Positions 1 to 19,773 of a stretch of 31,762 nucleotides of DNA are shown here, one piece after another (the stretch's first letter is position 1; every line of letters starts with the position of its first letter). The stretch is taken from NCBI GenBank assembly GCA_002005505.1, contig MVGU01001837.1, positions 1-31,762 on the forward strand. The letters run 5' to 3'. The DNA comes from Botryococcus braunii. Lineage: Eukaryota; Chlorophyta; Trebouxiophyceae. The notes beneath the pieces were generated by a model. That model worked only from the letters and a program-made list of their open reading frames with translations, had not been told where the DNA came from and searched no databases. Position numbers and translations under genes: made by a program.

Positions 1-207
1 AATGACAGCTCGTACGTGTGTATACAGCATAATAGATATGGTCTTAGTGCCAAGGTTGAGCACGCAGGCAAGTCAATCTTGTCTTAAAGGTGTTATTTAA
101 AAATTTTCCGAGAACCGTTGCTCGTGCCAATTGGCTTAAGCATTTTCAATACTAGTAGTAAGATCCGTCTTTTTACAAAAGTGTTGAACTCGTGCATGCA
201 TGCGCAG

Positions 208-363
208 GACCTGGTAAGTGCAGTGCTTGCAGTCATGGGAGTCACCGAGCAAAACATTGGAGAAAATGGCAGTCTTTCACAACTTGGCATAGACAGCATG
301 CAAGTTGTTGAGGTTCGAGCCATCCTTCAGCGAGAGCTGGGTCGGCCGTTCCCTCTGGATCAG
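208..363 (+). CDS. Exon encoding an acyl/peptidyl carrier (ACP) domain of a FAS/PKS-type protein (partial gene)
   Basis: This is an internal exon of 52 codons in phase 0, bounded by a cag| acceptor at 205-207 and a |gtgggt donor at 364. The translation holds a carrier-domain core with LGIDSMQVVEVR. The serine at 295-297 is the expected 4'-phosphopantetheine attachment residue. The segment resembles the ACP of animal-type fatty acid synthase and related type I polyketide synthases, whose motif is GLDSL followed by a helix with VEVR. The carrier arm would shuttle acyl intermediates between catalytic domains. Upstream domains (KS, AT, KR and others) must lie left of the window. One exon cannot separate FAS from PKS, or a carrier domain of another multidomain synthetase. 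Confidence 0.8.
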
Positions 364-966
364 GTGGGTTCCCAACAGTCATATATGTACGTATACGTAT
401 ACATAGTATGTCCGGATTTACATACGTGTGCATACACTGACGCGCGACCATCAGAATGGTTTCTCTCCCATTGCACAGTTCCACAACGCAAGCGCGCTTT
501 CATAGAGTTCACAAATAGTATTCCTCTTTACAAGGATGTGGATACCTTCAGGTGGGACGATGCGGCGAAATTTTCGTAGATATACGGATGCATGGGAAAC
601 CAGTAATTTTGTAACACAAGCATTGTGGTATTAAAATTATTCAGAGAAAATTGGGGTTTGCTCTTGAATGGAAGCCCCAGACTTCAGAGCAAAAGGAGCT
701 CCAAGCCCAGCAGGGGCCACTATAGGGGCACGATATATCAGGGCCATGTCTTGACATCATTGATGGGTAAAGGCACAAATCACAGGGGGTGTGACGTCAT
801 GCTACTCTAAACCCTATCAGATTGCAACCAACTGGCGCCTTGACCATAAGAGGGAACACGACAGTTTTTAAGGCGCTCGTGTGCAGCTCTGTTCACGTGT
901 CGACATGGATGATTCTCATAAATACTTGTATACTATTATACTTACATCGTGCAATACGATCAACAG
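364..966 (+). other. Intron in the ACP-domain gene
   Basis: GT-AG intron of 603 bp between two carrier-domain exons that join in phase 0. It contains no recognisable gene. Positions 834-845 repeat 12 bases (ggcgccttgacc) found at the start of the next exon (970-981). Confidence 0.6.
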
Positions 967-1020
967 GTCGGCGCCTTGACCCTCGGCAAATTGCGGGCTC
1001 TGGCTGGCGGAAAAGTCTGA
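967..1020 (+). CDS. Following exon: end of the carrier domain, possibly the C-terminus
   Basis: After an acaacag| acceptor the phase-0 reading is VGALTLGKLRALAGGK then V and TGA (1018-1020). It continues the preceding exon, which ends PLDQ, and matches the last helix of FAS-type ACP domains, where a V-x-x-LT-x-x-L pattern is usual. The protein may stop here. Alternatively the GT at 1015 may be a weak donor (gtctga) leading to a further exon, such as a thioesterase or linker, that I could not find. Confidence 0.6.
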   Translation, partial: VGALTLGKLRALAGGKV

Positions 1021-2288
1021 CTTTGGTATTTCAGCCATCTCTAGCTTCAGCTCACCACATGGAGACTTTAGAATCCTTAACTCCCTCGTGCGCAGGGTCC
1101 ACACCCAAGTTTCAGTAAGCCGTGGGAATTGTAATTAGCATATCATATACTATACTGCTGGGAAATAGAGTAACTTGAAAAGTAATCATTGCAATGCATG
1201 CAATAATCACAGGGCTGCTGCCCTCTTAAAGTTACTTATGGGAGGCTCCCTAGCAAGCCCCCCTATAGCGGCCAGTGATGACGTATCGAGCTGGCAAGCA
1301 AATTGCCGAGTTGGCACACCTCTGCTGTACAGATCAATGTATTGTTCCTAGAAGCAAACGTTTGGTGAACACATTCACTTGTGGGAGGGTTCAACATACT
1401 GCAAAAATCGGCCGTGAGCGTCATCGTTTGTGACAAGGAACTGTCAATAGTTGTGACGGATTATGCTTAATTTCGTGTTATAAACACATATTTGCCATTG
1501 CAGAATTACGAATGCTCGACTATTATGACAGAATTCTGGGTACTAGGCAGCTGCATGTGTGTAAGCGGTTGCATCTTGGTTGCCTGAAGTGTCACCAGAG
1601 ATGTGTCTAGACAGATCTGCGAAAGCATTTTATAGATCACGGCTGCGGTACGGTGTGCCACCATTGAACTCTTGTCTGGCCACTGGTAGTACCAGCTCCT
1701 GATGATGTTGGAAGCCGATCTGGTCATGACAGAATTATCCATGATTTTTGTCTCACTTTTACTTGTGCTGTTTTTCTGAGACCACAATGTTTTTCTGAGA
1801 CCACAAAGTAAGACGTTGTGCATGTCCTGCATAGTGAATATGCAAGATGAATATGCATATATATCTTCATCTTACGTGCATGCAGACATGACTTGTCAGA
1901 CGTGGCCTCCGGATGGATCCCAGTTAGAATACATTGTAGGGTATTACATTTAGTAGCAGTGTACATAAAAGGATATTACGTGCTCGCATGGTGAAGGTGA
2001 AGGAGATTTCGTAATATCCTTCATTTACGTTTTGGGAAGGCCCTTTTCAATGACGGGTAGTTGCGTGCATAGATTCACTGCGAAGGGTCCCTTACCATTA
2101 GCCCATGTATGAATATGTAGTGTGCTGCATCTGCATAGCGTTAGTAACGAATATGTAGTGTACTCCATCTGCACACTGTTATTGTCGAAACAGTTTTCAG
2201 GTCCGAAAAACGTTGCTGGAAGTCGCTAATATCATATGTTTGGTGCAAGTTTTTTGCTTGACCAATGCTTTAAGATATTGAATTATAC
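1021..2288. other. Non-coding stretch, no gene seen
   Basis: No protein-like exon, RNA gene or clear repeat is visible. It may include the 3' UTR of the ACP-domain gene. Short ORFs here have low-complexity or random composition. Confidence 0.4.
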
Positions 2289-3399
2289 TCTGACAGTCTG
2301 TCTGATCTCATTTGTCAATTCTCGGTGAAGGCTTCCTATGTGTCTCAGGATATGACCTTCGGGAATTATGAGGTATAAGATATGTGACTAGGAAAACAGT
2401 TGAGGGACCCCTATGTCATGTACAATTTCGTACGGTAGTAGACTGTCATGTACGATAAGATGTTGAATTAACATGCGTGGAGGACAATGATGGCAGTTGT
2501 TCCTCTTTTGTTAAGACTAAGAGTAAGGGTGCTCTAGTGTTGACTCTCAAGGAAGCCGGTCACAATGTTTCTGCAAGCTTGTGATTCGGTCTATGCTGAC
2601 AGCTGTCCATCAACCTCGAGAATTCCTTACCAAACTTTGGTAAACCTCTTGGTAGTCTGACAGTCTGTCTGCTCTCTTTTGTCAATTCTCGGTGAAGGCC
2701 TCCTATGTGTCTCAAAATATGACCTGCAACTTCGGGAATCATGAGGTATAAGATATGTGACTAGGAAAACAGTTAAGGGACCCCTATGTCATGTACAATT
2801 TCGTAAGGTGGTAGACTGTCATGTACGATAGGATGTTGAATTAACATATGTGGAGGACACTGGTGGCAGTTGTTCCTCTTTTGTTAAGACTAAGAGTATG
2901 GGTGCTCTAGTGTTGGCTTTCAAGGAAGCCGGTCACAATGTTTCTGCAAGCTTGTGATTCGGTCTATGCTGACAGCTGTCCATCAACCTCGAGAATTCCT
3001 TACCAAACTTTGGTAAACCTCTTGGTAGTCTGACAGTCTGTCTGATCTCTTTTGTCAATTCTCGGTGAAGGCCTCCTATGTGTCTCAAAATATGACCTGC
3101 AACTTCGGGAATCATGAGGTATAAGTTATGTGACTAGGAAAACAGTTAAGGGACCCCTATGTCATGTACAATTTCGTAAGGTGGTAAACTGTCATGTACG
3201 ATAGGATGTTGAATTAACATATGTGGAGGACACTGGTGGCAGTTGTTCCTCTTTTGTTAAGGCTAAGAGCAAGGGTGTTCTAGTGTTGCCTTTCAAGGAA
3301 GCCGGTCACAGAGTTTCTGCAAGCTTGTGATTCGGTCTATGCTGACAGCTGTCCGTCAACCTCGAGAATTCCTTACCAAACTTTGGTAAACCTCTTGGT
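2289..3399 (+). repeat. Three tandem ~370 bp satellite-like units
   Basis: Three head-to-tail units start with tctgacagtctgtctg at 2289, 2656 and 3029 (367, 373 and about 371 bp) and end with taaacctcttgg. Units 2 and 3 are almost identical, while unit 1 carries more differences, such as a shorter tatgaccttcggg. Each unit contains an inverted match around accaaactttggt. Units 2 and 3 also share an open minus-strand frame of 60 codons (2560-2742, 2933-3115) that crosses unit boundaries. No known protein is recognised in it. Confidence 0.9.
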
Positions 3400-4067
3400 T
3401 AGAGGTCTGCCCTGAGTAGAATGTGGTTAGGGCCCTTTCCCACGAAAGAGTCTCCTACGTCATGTCCTACCACTGTTTGATGGTACTATTGTAATAGTCA
3501 TTTGCAATTGCGGAACTAGTTGCTTGCAAGCGCTTCCAAGGCTGGCCCCGGTAGTTGATGCAACGCTCCAACTCATCCCCTCTTCACTTTAAAGCCTCAA
3601 ATCTGAGGCTAGCCTACGTTTTTGTAATTTTTTATTACTTTTTTCTTTTTAGGATATGCTGACTGAAGTCCAGCCGCCGCGTTCCCTTGAGTTAGGATGT
3701 AAGAATGGTGCAATTAGAGGGTGTAGGAGATGAGACGGAACATTACAATAATCTTGCACGGAATCCCTTACAATCTGTATCCTTGTTGCGCCGACTAGGG
3801 ACACGTCCCTTGAGCTACGCTACTACCAGGCACACTTGCCGTACTGCACTTTCCACGAGACCTTATCCAGATGGACCATGATGACACGGATCCGACCCGA
3901 GCACTTAGCCGATTCGAACCCGATCCTAGTCACTGTTACATAGGACGTGTGCTTGATTTACCTATGCGGCCATACAGCAAATCCTACAGATACATATTCT
4001 AGGTTTATAGGAAGAGCCATTTTCGTTTCGAAACGAATTCTGGCAAGGCTAACGCGATCATCCAGCA
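3400..4067. other. Non-coding stretch with a 16 bp perfect palindrome
   Basis: No gene is recognised. A perfect palindrome, ttcgtttcgaaacgaa, lies at 4022-4037, just before the larger inverted repeat. Confidence 0.4.
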
Positions 4068-4234
4068 AGGGTGAAGTTCATATGTAAAATTTCCCTCTGG
4101 TACCACCGGTGTCGAAGTTTGCGAGTCGGGATTCTGCTGATTAGCCAGCCTCCTATAGGAGACTGGCTAGTCGGCAGAATCCTGACTCTCAAACTTGGAC
4201 CCCAGAGGGAAATTTTTCGTATGAACTCCACCCT
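4068..4234. repeat. Snap-back inverted repeat (foldback/MITE-like hairpin)
   Basis: Two arms of about 80 bp face each other around the perfect centre tcctatagga (4151-4160) with no loop. The left arm begins agggtgaagttcata and the right arm ends tatgaactccaccct. Shared blocks include aaatttccctctgg and its complement, and ggattctg/cagaatcc. The left arm carries one extra block of about 9 bp near 4102-4115, and the arms otherwise differ at about one base in ten. It could be a foldback transposon or a precursor of double-stranded small RNA. No coding capacity is seen. Confidence 0.85.
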
Positions 4235-4309
4235 AGCCTCTGGCTTGACTCCATCTATACGATTTGCAGTCAAACCGTTCAAAAGGAAGGTTTGAGACGT
4301 TAAACGGTT

Positions 4310-4337
4310 CCAGAATGCTTGATAACTTGCATTCTGG
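4310..4337. repeat. Short perfect hairpin
   Basis: ccagaatgc and gcattctgg form a 9 bp perfect stem around a 10-base loop. It lies 75 bp right of the large inverted repeat. There is no T-run behind it and no gene for it to terminate. Confidence 0.5.
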
Positions 4338-4812
4338 AAGCAGGTGATCAATGATCACTTCTCCTTCTGGACTTTGAGAATGCACGTATGGATTCCAAAT
4401 GTGTGCTTCCTGTTTGATGAGATTCATGCAGTGCAAAGGTTCGAGTCATGCAGGACGTTTCGTTTGTGAGTAAAGTCCAACTATCCAGCCTAGAGAACTG
4501 CCTTCGTTAGTCGCCACCTTCAGTGTAAGAGCATTGTGCATCCGGACCTGTGCTCCCAGACGTTGGTCAACATCATGACATGTATGAATGCATGGGGATG
4601 CACCCATATGAAGTCCGTCCCCATTGACTGAAGTGCCCTCACCTGTGTTGAAAATGTTAGTTTTTAGGTGTCAAAGTGCAAATCTTTTCTCACGAGCATT
4701 TCCTTTGTCCATACGTAACCGAGGACTTCTGTAAAAAGAATGCGGTGGACAGGACGAGACAATGCCCAGCTAAACCGATTGTTGGTAGCATGTGAGCTTC
4801 CAAGCAGAAATT

Positions 4813-4815
<3 letters not shown>
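4338..4815. other. Non-coding stretch
   Basis: No gene, RNA or repeat is recognised before the CA tract. Confidence 0.35.

Positions 4816-4880
<65 letters not shown>
4816..4880. repeat. (AC)n microsatellite
   Basis: About 32 uninterrupted AC dinucleotides, followed by an imperfect cacgcacg/acgcacac tail. Long ORFs across it are artefacts of the dinucleotide repeat. Confidence 0.98.
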
Positions 4881-4882
<2 letters not shown>

Positions 4883-6275
4883 CACGCACGAACACACGGA
4901 CGCACACATGCACCCTTGAATGCAAACCATTGTTTTTCCCTTTCTTCTACGTTTTGTGGGTGCCTGCAAAATTTCCATGCATTGGGATATGCTCCACTGA
5001 TGGTAGATTTAAAACAGGTTCGCTCCGTCGATCAACATATCGTGGCGACATAGAGAATAGGTCTCTAGGGTAATTACCACAGTAGAGACAGAACCAATTT
5101 CACACCCGCCACTGCTGGAGGTCCGAACCACACCGCTTGAAATCATTACACCGCAGTAATTGCAAAACCATGAATGTTGTTTTGCGCAGACATGCAAGAT
5201 TCTTTAGAATCAGATATAAAAGGCAACAAAGGCGATACAGTCTGTGGCTTCATGACAGAGTTTATACCAGCCAATACCGCCGGGACATTTCTCTGCCATT
5301 AACTGACAGTTTTACAAGGTTTACCAGTAAGTTCTAGTGACTCCGAATACCAGCAAGCTCAGAGCTCAATAGTAGAGCATGCTGCGCAAACTTGCTCAGT
5401 TTAGTGCACAATGGCTCGAAGGCTCCAGCGCACGGGCAACTGTGGAATTGACCAGACTTGACAACACATGTTCCAACAAATTCAACAAAAGAGCGGCCGA
5501 CACAATGCAGCAGGAGTAGCTTTGGACAGGACCCCTTATAAACGATTTAGAAAGTCGTGAAGCAGCAGCCTGCACCTATCAACTCAGAAGACATGTGAGC
5601 GGCCATGCACACTTCAGGATGGGCAAAGAGCAAAAAGGATTTGCCCCCCAATGTATATTCTCCCGATTTCTACAAATCATGCCATCACTCTGTACTTTAG
5701 GCATACTTTCTTTCGGCGTCGTACTCATGCAAGGTGATCGCACATTTCTTATAACCGCACAGATAATAGTTGGTGATCCTGAACGCAAAAGGTGGGAACG
5801 TTCCTTCGTGCTGTTCTCCATAGCCAGACCATATGCAGCGAAAACCAAGTGCGGCACCCTCAAAAAGGGAATAATGTGCGTGCACATAATCATCCACTCC
5901 TACGAATTCCCCATCTTCAGCAGACGCTTACAGTGAGACAGCAGGAATATGTTCCGTGCGCAACTGAAAGCTCAGAAATAGTGCAAATCCCAGGTTGCCA
6001 GCCGGCAAAAAGGCGAGCAGGGCACGCACACAGACAGGTACCCTGGAAAACAGGTGGAGAAGCCAATGAGTCTCCAACAGCCTCCAACGAGTGCAGTTAA
6101 CACCCATCAATCCGTGTGCCACTATCAATATGAGACCATGCAGATGCTTGCGAAGCCGCCAGCATAGATGATGCTTCCGGAGAAACATGCAGCAAGAAGC
6201 TTCGGGACGGCTCAATCCCGTACCGCCTGCACGGGGAGGTTTTGCAGAGAGGAGACTGGCTGGTCAGAAGGCTGT
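4881..6275. other. Region 3' of the PDH E1 beta gene, no gene recognised
   Basis: The part just left of 6276 should contain the PDH E1 beta 3' UTR on the minus strand. ORFs of up to 113 codons occur on both strands (for example 5595-5936 plus and 5579-5893 minus). They overlap each other and show no motif I recognise. Confidence 0.35.
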
Positions 6276-13606
<7,331 letters not shown>

Positions 13607-14364
13607 CTTGCCCAACTAAGCTTATTGTCAGTGTATTTCTATATATTTGAATGGAATGAAACCCCTTCTTCTGCTTGAAAAATGTGGGATGTTGAAGGAC
13701 TGAGGATGGGTACAAACTGTTATCTCGGAGCCGCTGGGCCTGCAAGAGAGATCCATCACCACTAAATAGACTCGGCAGTCCGATAGGTTATCGCCCCTCG
13801 GAAAGTTTATCACTTCGCCAAGACTGGCGAATCGCCAGTCTTGGTCGAGACGAGAAAATGCCCGCGCAACTGCCAATACATCCACGGGCCTAGAGGCGAA
13901 CAGATTGGTGCAATGCATCATGTACTCTGCAGACAATTGCAATCTACCATTCGCACCTTACTATTAAGACTATCTTTCAAGCATCAAACTGATGTCTGAA
14001 GGCACTTTTACTCCGTGCCTTTTTGTCCCTTCGGTGAAGTTCTGTAGCTACAATGTGGAGCTTAACGGATCAGGAATGGATATCAATCCACATATACTTG
14101 AATAATTGCTTAATGTAACAGCTAGTTCGAATTTAAAGCAAGCCGGGGGCCATCCGAGATCAGCAGCTAGGGCGCGGCAGATTTAATCGAAAGGAATCAG
14201 GTAAACAAAATATCAGCGCACCTCAATGGTGGCAAGGCACAATTGAGACTCTAATATGCCCTAATTAGCATAGCAACTGCATTCACGAAGCTCTTCGCTT
14301 TGTAGTATTTCCTTGAAGTGCTATCCAACCTTAACATAAAACACTGTTTCTACCGTCTATCTTA

Positions 14365-14406
14365 ACATCATCATCAGCATCATCATCATCATCATCATCA
14401 TCATCA
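14365..14406. repeat. (TCA)n trinucleotide microsatellite
   Basis: About 14 trinucleotides with one interruption (cagcat). Confidence 0.95.
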
Positions 14407-14535
14407 AGAATAAGAAGTACCAAGCAGGGGGTTGATTGTTTGTTATACCATGGCCTTGCACCCTCGTTGCAAAGGGTCGAGGGTGTATCGTTCAGGCAAC
14501 GGCGTTTGCCTGGAAGTTGCAAACCCCCCTTTGTA

Positions 14536-14558
14536 TTTTTTTTTTTTTTTTGGGGGGG
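14536..14558 (+). repeat. T-run followed by G-run
   Basis: About 16 T followed by 7 G, in non-coding DNA. Confidence 0.9.
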
Positions 14559-15383
14559 AGGGGAGCTTAAGTGTGCTTCTGGAAGTACTCCAGTTTTGAA
14601 CCAATGTTTTGAACAAATTTTTGTCTTCCCTAAAGACGTAAAGAATCTTCTGCCCTGACTAATCCACTCTTATAGGGCTGTCAACACTAGCGTCATGTGC
14701 AATTTGCACTGTGAAGAAGTAACACAGCAACATGAAGAAGTCCACTTGCAAAGATTTGAGCATATAAGTCCTTGACTACTACCATCATGTGCATATGTTG
14801 CCCAGGCCATACATGAGTACCTATAGGTCTGGTCGTGCACCCTGCACCCTTGAAAAACCCAGTTGCCACAGAACCTTGGCAGAAAGGGACCATACGATCT
14901 TGTCTGACATGGTCAACTGTACACACCTTGGTATGTTTTGGACCTTTTGGTACAGTCTGTTTAAGTCCGTGGTTTCGAACAGATAGGTGATAGCTGAGTT
15001 GACACCTACTTTGCTGCCATCCGAGGCGGAATTTTTGCCGCCCACCTTCTAGGTTATCATCACCCATGTTTCAAGAGCCCCTGCTAGTATCCGGAAACAG
15101 ATTTTGGGTTGTTGGGCAGCTGGTAAGGAGGTGCTGCAGGTGTGCAAAGCACATACTTAGCCTGCCCATTGGTTTTTAATATACAGAGTTTGGTTGCATG
15201 ATGGAGGAATTCTTGTTCAACTGGGTTGCACAAGTGCCCTTTCGGATCCACCTTCACAATTGCTCTCCTCCTTGTCCCTCCGCTCTTCGTAAATGCCACG
15301 GTATCACATGACCAAAAACTTCACGGGGGAAAGTTTCTTTGAAACAATTGTTTCTTGTAGTTACTTAACCCACATGGGGGGCT

Positions 15384-15404
15384 CCCCCCCCCCCCCCCCC
15401 AAAA
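15384..15404. repeat. C-run followed by A-run
   Basis: 17 C followed by 4 A. On the minus strand this is again T-run then G-run. Confidence 0.9.
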
Positions 15405-15664
15405 TATTACATGGCACACTCTCTCATATACAATGAAACACTCAAGTAATGCTTCAATGCGTTCCGCAATTTTTGCAGATAGGGGTTACCTACACATATA
15501 TATATGCTTTAGCATCAGGATACCCATGGGATACCCATGGCCATGCAAGAGCCAATGAAGGGCAGTTTCAATGATGGGCACGGCGATGCGACTCACAGTT
15601 CTGGCGGAGTATTTTTTGCCACACAGCAGTTTGGAACACATGATGTACACTCTACGAGTCTCAC

Positions 15665-15752
15665 CTTTAAAGTTTGAAACACATATTGCTTTAATGCTGT
15701 ACAAACCACTGAAGTCTGAGATTAAAATTTTGGCTGGATCCACGTATTGTTT
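15665..15752 (-). other. Candidate orphan exon
   Basis: On the minus strand a ctgaaaacag| acceptor and an aaag|gtgaga donor enclose 88 bp. One frame is open and protein-like, with KQYVDPAKILISDFSGLYS and a continuation to SNFK. No family is recognised and no partner exon could be joined with confidence. Confidence 0.2.
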
Positions 15753-18700
15753 CTGTTTTCAGGGTTGCAAAATGTTCATTCTTCCGCTCGGGGTTCGGGT
15801 CACATAAGTCAAGCTTCTGCTGTCTAAGTTTCAGTCTAGGGCCCGTACTGCATATATGAGATTCACATTTCGGAGGCCCTTTACATGGTGTATGGGGAAG
15901 GAAGGGAAGGGGGCCGGGCGGGATACGTCAGGGTTATGGGCATCGTGGGGGTACCCCTGCCATGATTGTGTTCCCTTTGTTTGTGATTCATCTGGGGCAC
16001 GCACCCCATCCCTTCTTTGTCCAAAGCTGGGGCAGGCACGCCCACTGGGGCACAAGCAGGGTGGGGATGGTGGCAGAAGCAAGATGGAGAACAGCGTGCA
16101 CGCTCTGAAGTACGAGGGATTGTATATAAGATCCCAAGGAGCAGAAATGAACGAGCCTCAAGGCATCGACGCTCCCCACCACATACCACACTCCCCTCAC
16201 TTGACCTCACTTTGGCAGGATACTGGTTGTGGAACTGAACTTTTCTGAAGGGCGATGGCGCTATACGAACGTTTCAGATGACTCACGGATTCTGAGGTTC
16301 CTCCTGGGCCATCATCTCCGCTGTGCCGAAGGTAATTACTAGCTCAAGGCATTGGCATGGGCCACTGTGTAAGGATGGACCTTGATGCACCATGTGGTGA
16401 GTTTAGCATCTGTACGGTGCCGAAGGTGGCCCACAGGACTAGGAACCGACGGCACCATCGAGATGTTGAAGCAAAACATGGAGTGCCAAGAAGATGATGT
16501 CAAACGCAGGAGCAAAACTGGGGCGAAATCGTGCTCTGTTCGGGATGAGAACAATTTTCCACATTTTCAGCGGACTGCCATCTATGCAGGAGGTTGACAG
16601 GAAACTAAGGTATTTCATGCTTCAAAGGAGGATGTTCAACTGCAAACGAGGGTAATGCACGTTAATTATGGCTTCCCCTCCATCTCCTGTAAAGCATTGG
16701 GGGACTATTACTTCTTTTTATGCAGTTCTTCCATGCGCAAATTCGAGCAAAACAGACTTTTGAAGTCACTGCTGCAGCAGCGGCTTCGCATAAATATTTG
16801 AGGCTCCCAGAGAATAGGTTCTTGGCCAACAATGCAGTCCGATGTACACGTTTAGAATCAGAAGTGAAGCATATCCCCACCGCAAACCAAGTACCCTACA
16901 TGCGGGTACGTGGAATCCACAGGACATGGACAACATAAGCATGCAATCATATGAACACAATTGAGAATCAGGGCGATCAGTCCATTGCACAATGCCTGGC
17001 CTTGATGCTTGCACAGGTCTGCTGGGGATCCAAACCTGAAACTATCTCTTACACTAACGATTATGCTAGAAAATCTGCAAAAAGAACTCGCATGTGTGAT
17101 TTGACGAACAATCCCGTCAACAAACCCCATACAGGTCTGAAACTCGCAACTCTTGCAAGCAAAATATGGCCCAGGCCAAAGCCTGGGCTGCCTAGGCTGC
17201 AAACAAAATGATCCTCGAGAGGCAACCTCAAATACATATTCTCACCTATTGCCAAAGAGCCACGCCAGGGACTTAAAACCCATCCCAGTACAACTCATCC
17301 AATAATCCCTAACAAAACTTGCGTGCCTTTCACAATTTTCTAAATTTATTGCTTGAAGATCTCATGAACAGCTCAGGCAAGAGTTCACCATGCCGGCATA
17401 TTTGCAAAAAGGATGGCCGCCACTTTCACAAGGGTTCCCAATAAGGAAGACCACGACTTCCCACCAACCGTCGCAACCCAAAGAATGGCATAGCCGGCAG
17501 GCTTTCCCAGGTTTAAGGAGTTGTTTCCAGAAAGCTTACTTTTTGCACTACTACCCCTTTGCGCTCCTGCTTGCATTCTGAGCAAGGCAGTGCTTAGTCC
17601 GAGCGTTACTTCCCTTGTCGATTCCCCACTGAACCTATTTCCAGTTGAGACAACACAGCAGATGGCACATCCAGAACAGCAATGTCAGCACATCTTTGTA
17701 GCCTCTTTGGGCTGCAAAAAGCACTGACTCGCAATCTGAACCCTGCCCCTACAAGCTGCCCTGATGTCACTGTTTTTGTTATGTGTACAGAACTCTCCCT
17801 CGAGCCCAATAAGACATACCACCGCCCTGCTGCAAGTATGTCATGTGCATGCCTGACGGTCTAGACAGATAGACTTTGCAGAGCACCAGTCAAGACTAGC
17901 AAGAAGCACCTCAACAACCGCAGCATAATTCCCTACCTAAGTATGCGCTAGATCAAGACGCAGCTCATCACAAGAATATCCCCATCTACCTTGCCATGCA
18001 AAGAACCCTCCCACCCTCATGATACAGCCATACCAGATTTCGTCCACAAGGCCAGATATAACAATCAGCCTGTGAAGCTTCCATTAGCTTTGACATTCAA
18101 TACACACGTATGCAACAATCTACAACCTCCCAATTCCATAACAAAGATAACCAAGCTGAAACGTCACATTGAGGCAAAGTGACGGTAAGAACTTTGTGCA
18201 GTCCTGAGCTACGTGACTAAAATCCAGCGCACACCCATACTTCAAGCCCAGAGACAGATACGCAGGCGATCGAAATTTGATCTATGGTGGCATACAGCAC
18301 CCAGGAATAAATGGGAAACTCTGGGTTTGACGCACCCACGGTTTAGGCAGTATATGAAAACAGATACGGCCATGGCCTCTGCGCTGCAAGTATAGCAGCA
18401 GTGCCAAGCAGCAGGACCGGAAAGGAACATCTTAGCTCAGATGTCCCTTTTAAACTAACAGCCAGTGCCTGAACAGATAAGCTACAGGGAATCTGCACAA
18501 GGGCCCAGGAGAGCCACCCAAGCAAGAAGCGCTCTAAGCCACCCAACACAGAGACCCCCTCATCTGCACAAATGAATTCACACCAGAATCTCAGACCCCA
18601 TGCTAGATCGCTAAAACTAACGCGTCAGAATCAATGATACAAATTCACCGATAAAGAGGTACCACAAGACAATGAGCCCCTGTAATCAACTATCAAGGGG

Positions 18701-19200
18701 ACGTCATGACACATACGCCAATCAACTCTGCGCTGCGCTTTTGACCAGAATTCTGCCATGTTACTCTCCCTCACTGTCGCTCTCGGACTACATACTCGGC
18801 ACACTTGTAAACCGCCATCACCTCATTCCTCAGAGCTTAAGGCATTATAGGTATGTTGCACATGCCCACAGGTGATATTACTTAGTTACTTCCCCTGGCA
18901 GACGGCAGTGGTTCATGCACAATCAACCAGTGCCATGTTGATCTCCATACCACCTCAGAGCCCACGTTCATGGACGACAAGCTGCAAGCGGTCCTCCCCC
19001 CTCTTGACCAGCTGCTTCCATAAATGCCTGCAGCACAGAAGGGTGACAAGATGAGCCGTCAAAAAGCCAGCGTCAACCCTCCGCCACATGGATTTAAGTC
19101 GTGTAACACATACCCTTTGCAGCCCCATCTGTAAATTTGTGAGGAGCAATCCACGTTCCTCCCTTGCCCCCCCCCCCCTCCTTTACGTCTCACAACTCCC

Positions 19201-19201
<1 letters not shown>

Positions 19202-19298
<97 letters not shown>
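19202..19298. repeat. (TG)n microsatellite
   Basis: About 48 uninterrupted dinucleotides followed by cacgcgtgc. Confidence 0.98.
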
Positions 19299-19299
<1 letters not shown>

Positions 19300-19773
19300 A
19301 CGCGTGCAAGTGCCCGCTTTTTTGTCTCTCTCTGGTTGCATGCACGTGTGAAGGTGATTGAGGGCCCACAGAGTGCCGTCATCCTCCTGCCCACCCCCCC
19401 CCCCTCTCTCTTCCCGGCAAAACATAAAACCCCCTAAAAGCGGAAAGAAAAGGGCGATAAAACAAAATGTATGCGCGCACTTGATGAAATTGGCGACAGT
19501 GAACACCTTACCACTTTAATGGCAAAGAGTAAGCCCAGCCAAACTCAAGCCAAAAAACTGGGTGTGGCCACAGTCTCTCCTTATTTCAAGGTTTTGTCTT
19601 GGCAAGAAACTCTGGCGGATTGTATCAATTAAGATATGTGCACGAACAATACGCATGAACCCACAATACCCACAATACGCATGGACATCCAGCCTCTGAA
19701 CCTAAACAACCAAGAATTACACTTACTACAGAGCTGGAAAGTTGTTCAGCAAAAATGAAAGGATCAGAGAACA

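Larger units (their letters stand above)
13607..18967. other. Long stretch without a confident gene
   Basis: Upstream of the PDH E1 beta start. It holds a (TCA)n tract, two homopolymer tracts, and one stretch with good splice sites (15665-15752). Many overlapping ORFs of 60-130 codons occur on both strands (for example 15856-16248 plus and 14693-15067 minus) without recognisable motifs. The PDH promoter should lie just right of 13606; no clear TATA element is seen. Confidence 0.35.

Noticed and set aside
2560..3115. Two 60-codon ORFs in the tandem repeat as duplicated genes
   Set aside because: They reflect the repeat unit and lack motifs or a consistent start in unit 1.
5928..5932. TGTAA algal-type polyadenylation signal for PDH E1 beta
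   Set aside because: A five-base match 344 bases from the stop is not significant.
14693..15299. Overlapping minus-strand ORFs with protein-like stretches, considered as an old transposase or viral relic
   Set aside because: No catalytic motif or family signature, and several competing frames.
16289..16331. Possible exon reading EMMAQEEPQNP before a gtgagt donor, first considered as PDH E1 beta N-terminus
   Set aside because: The true N-terminal exon was found at 12944-13057 with the correct motif and phase.
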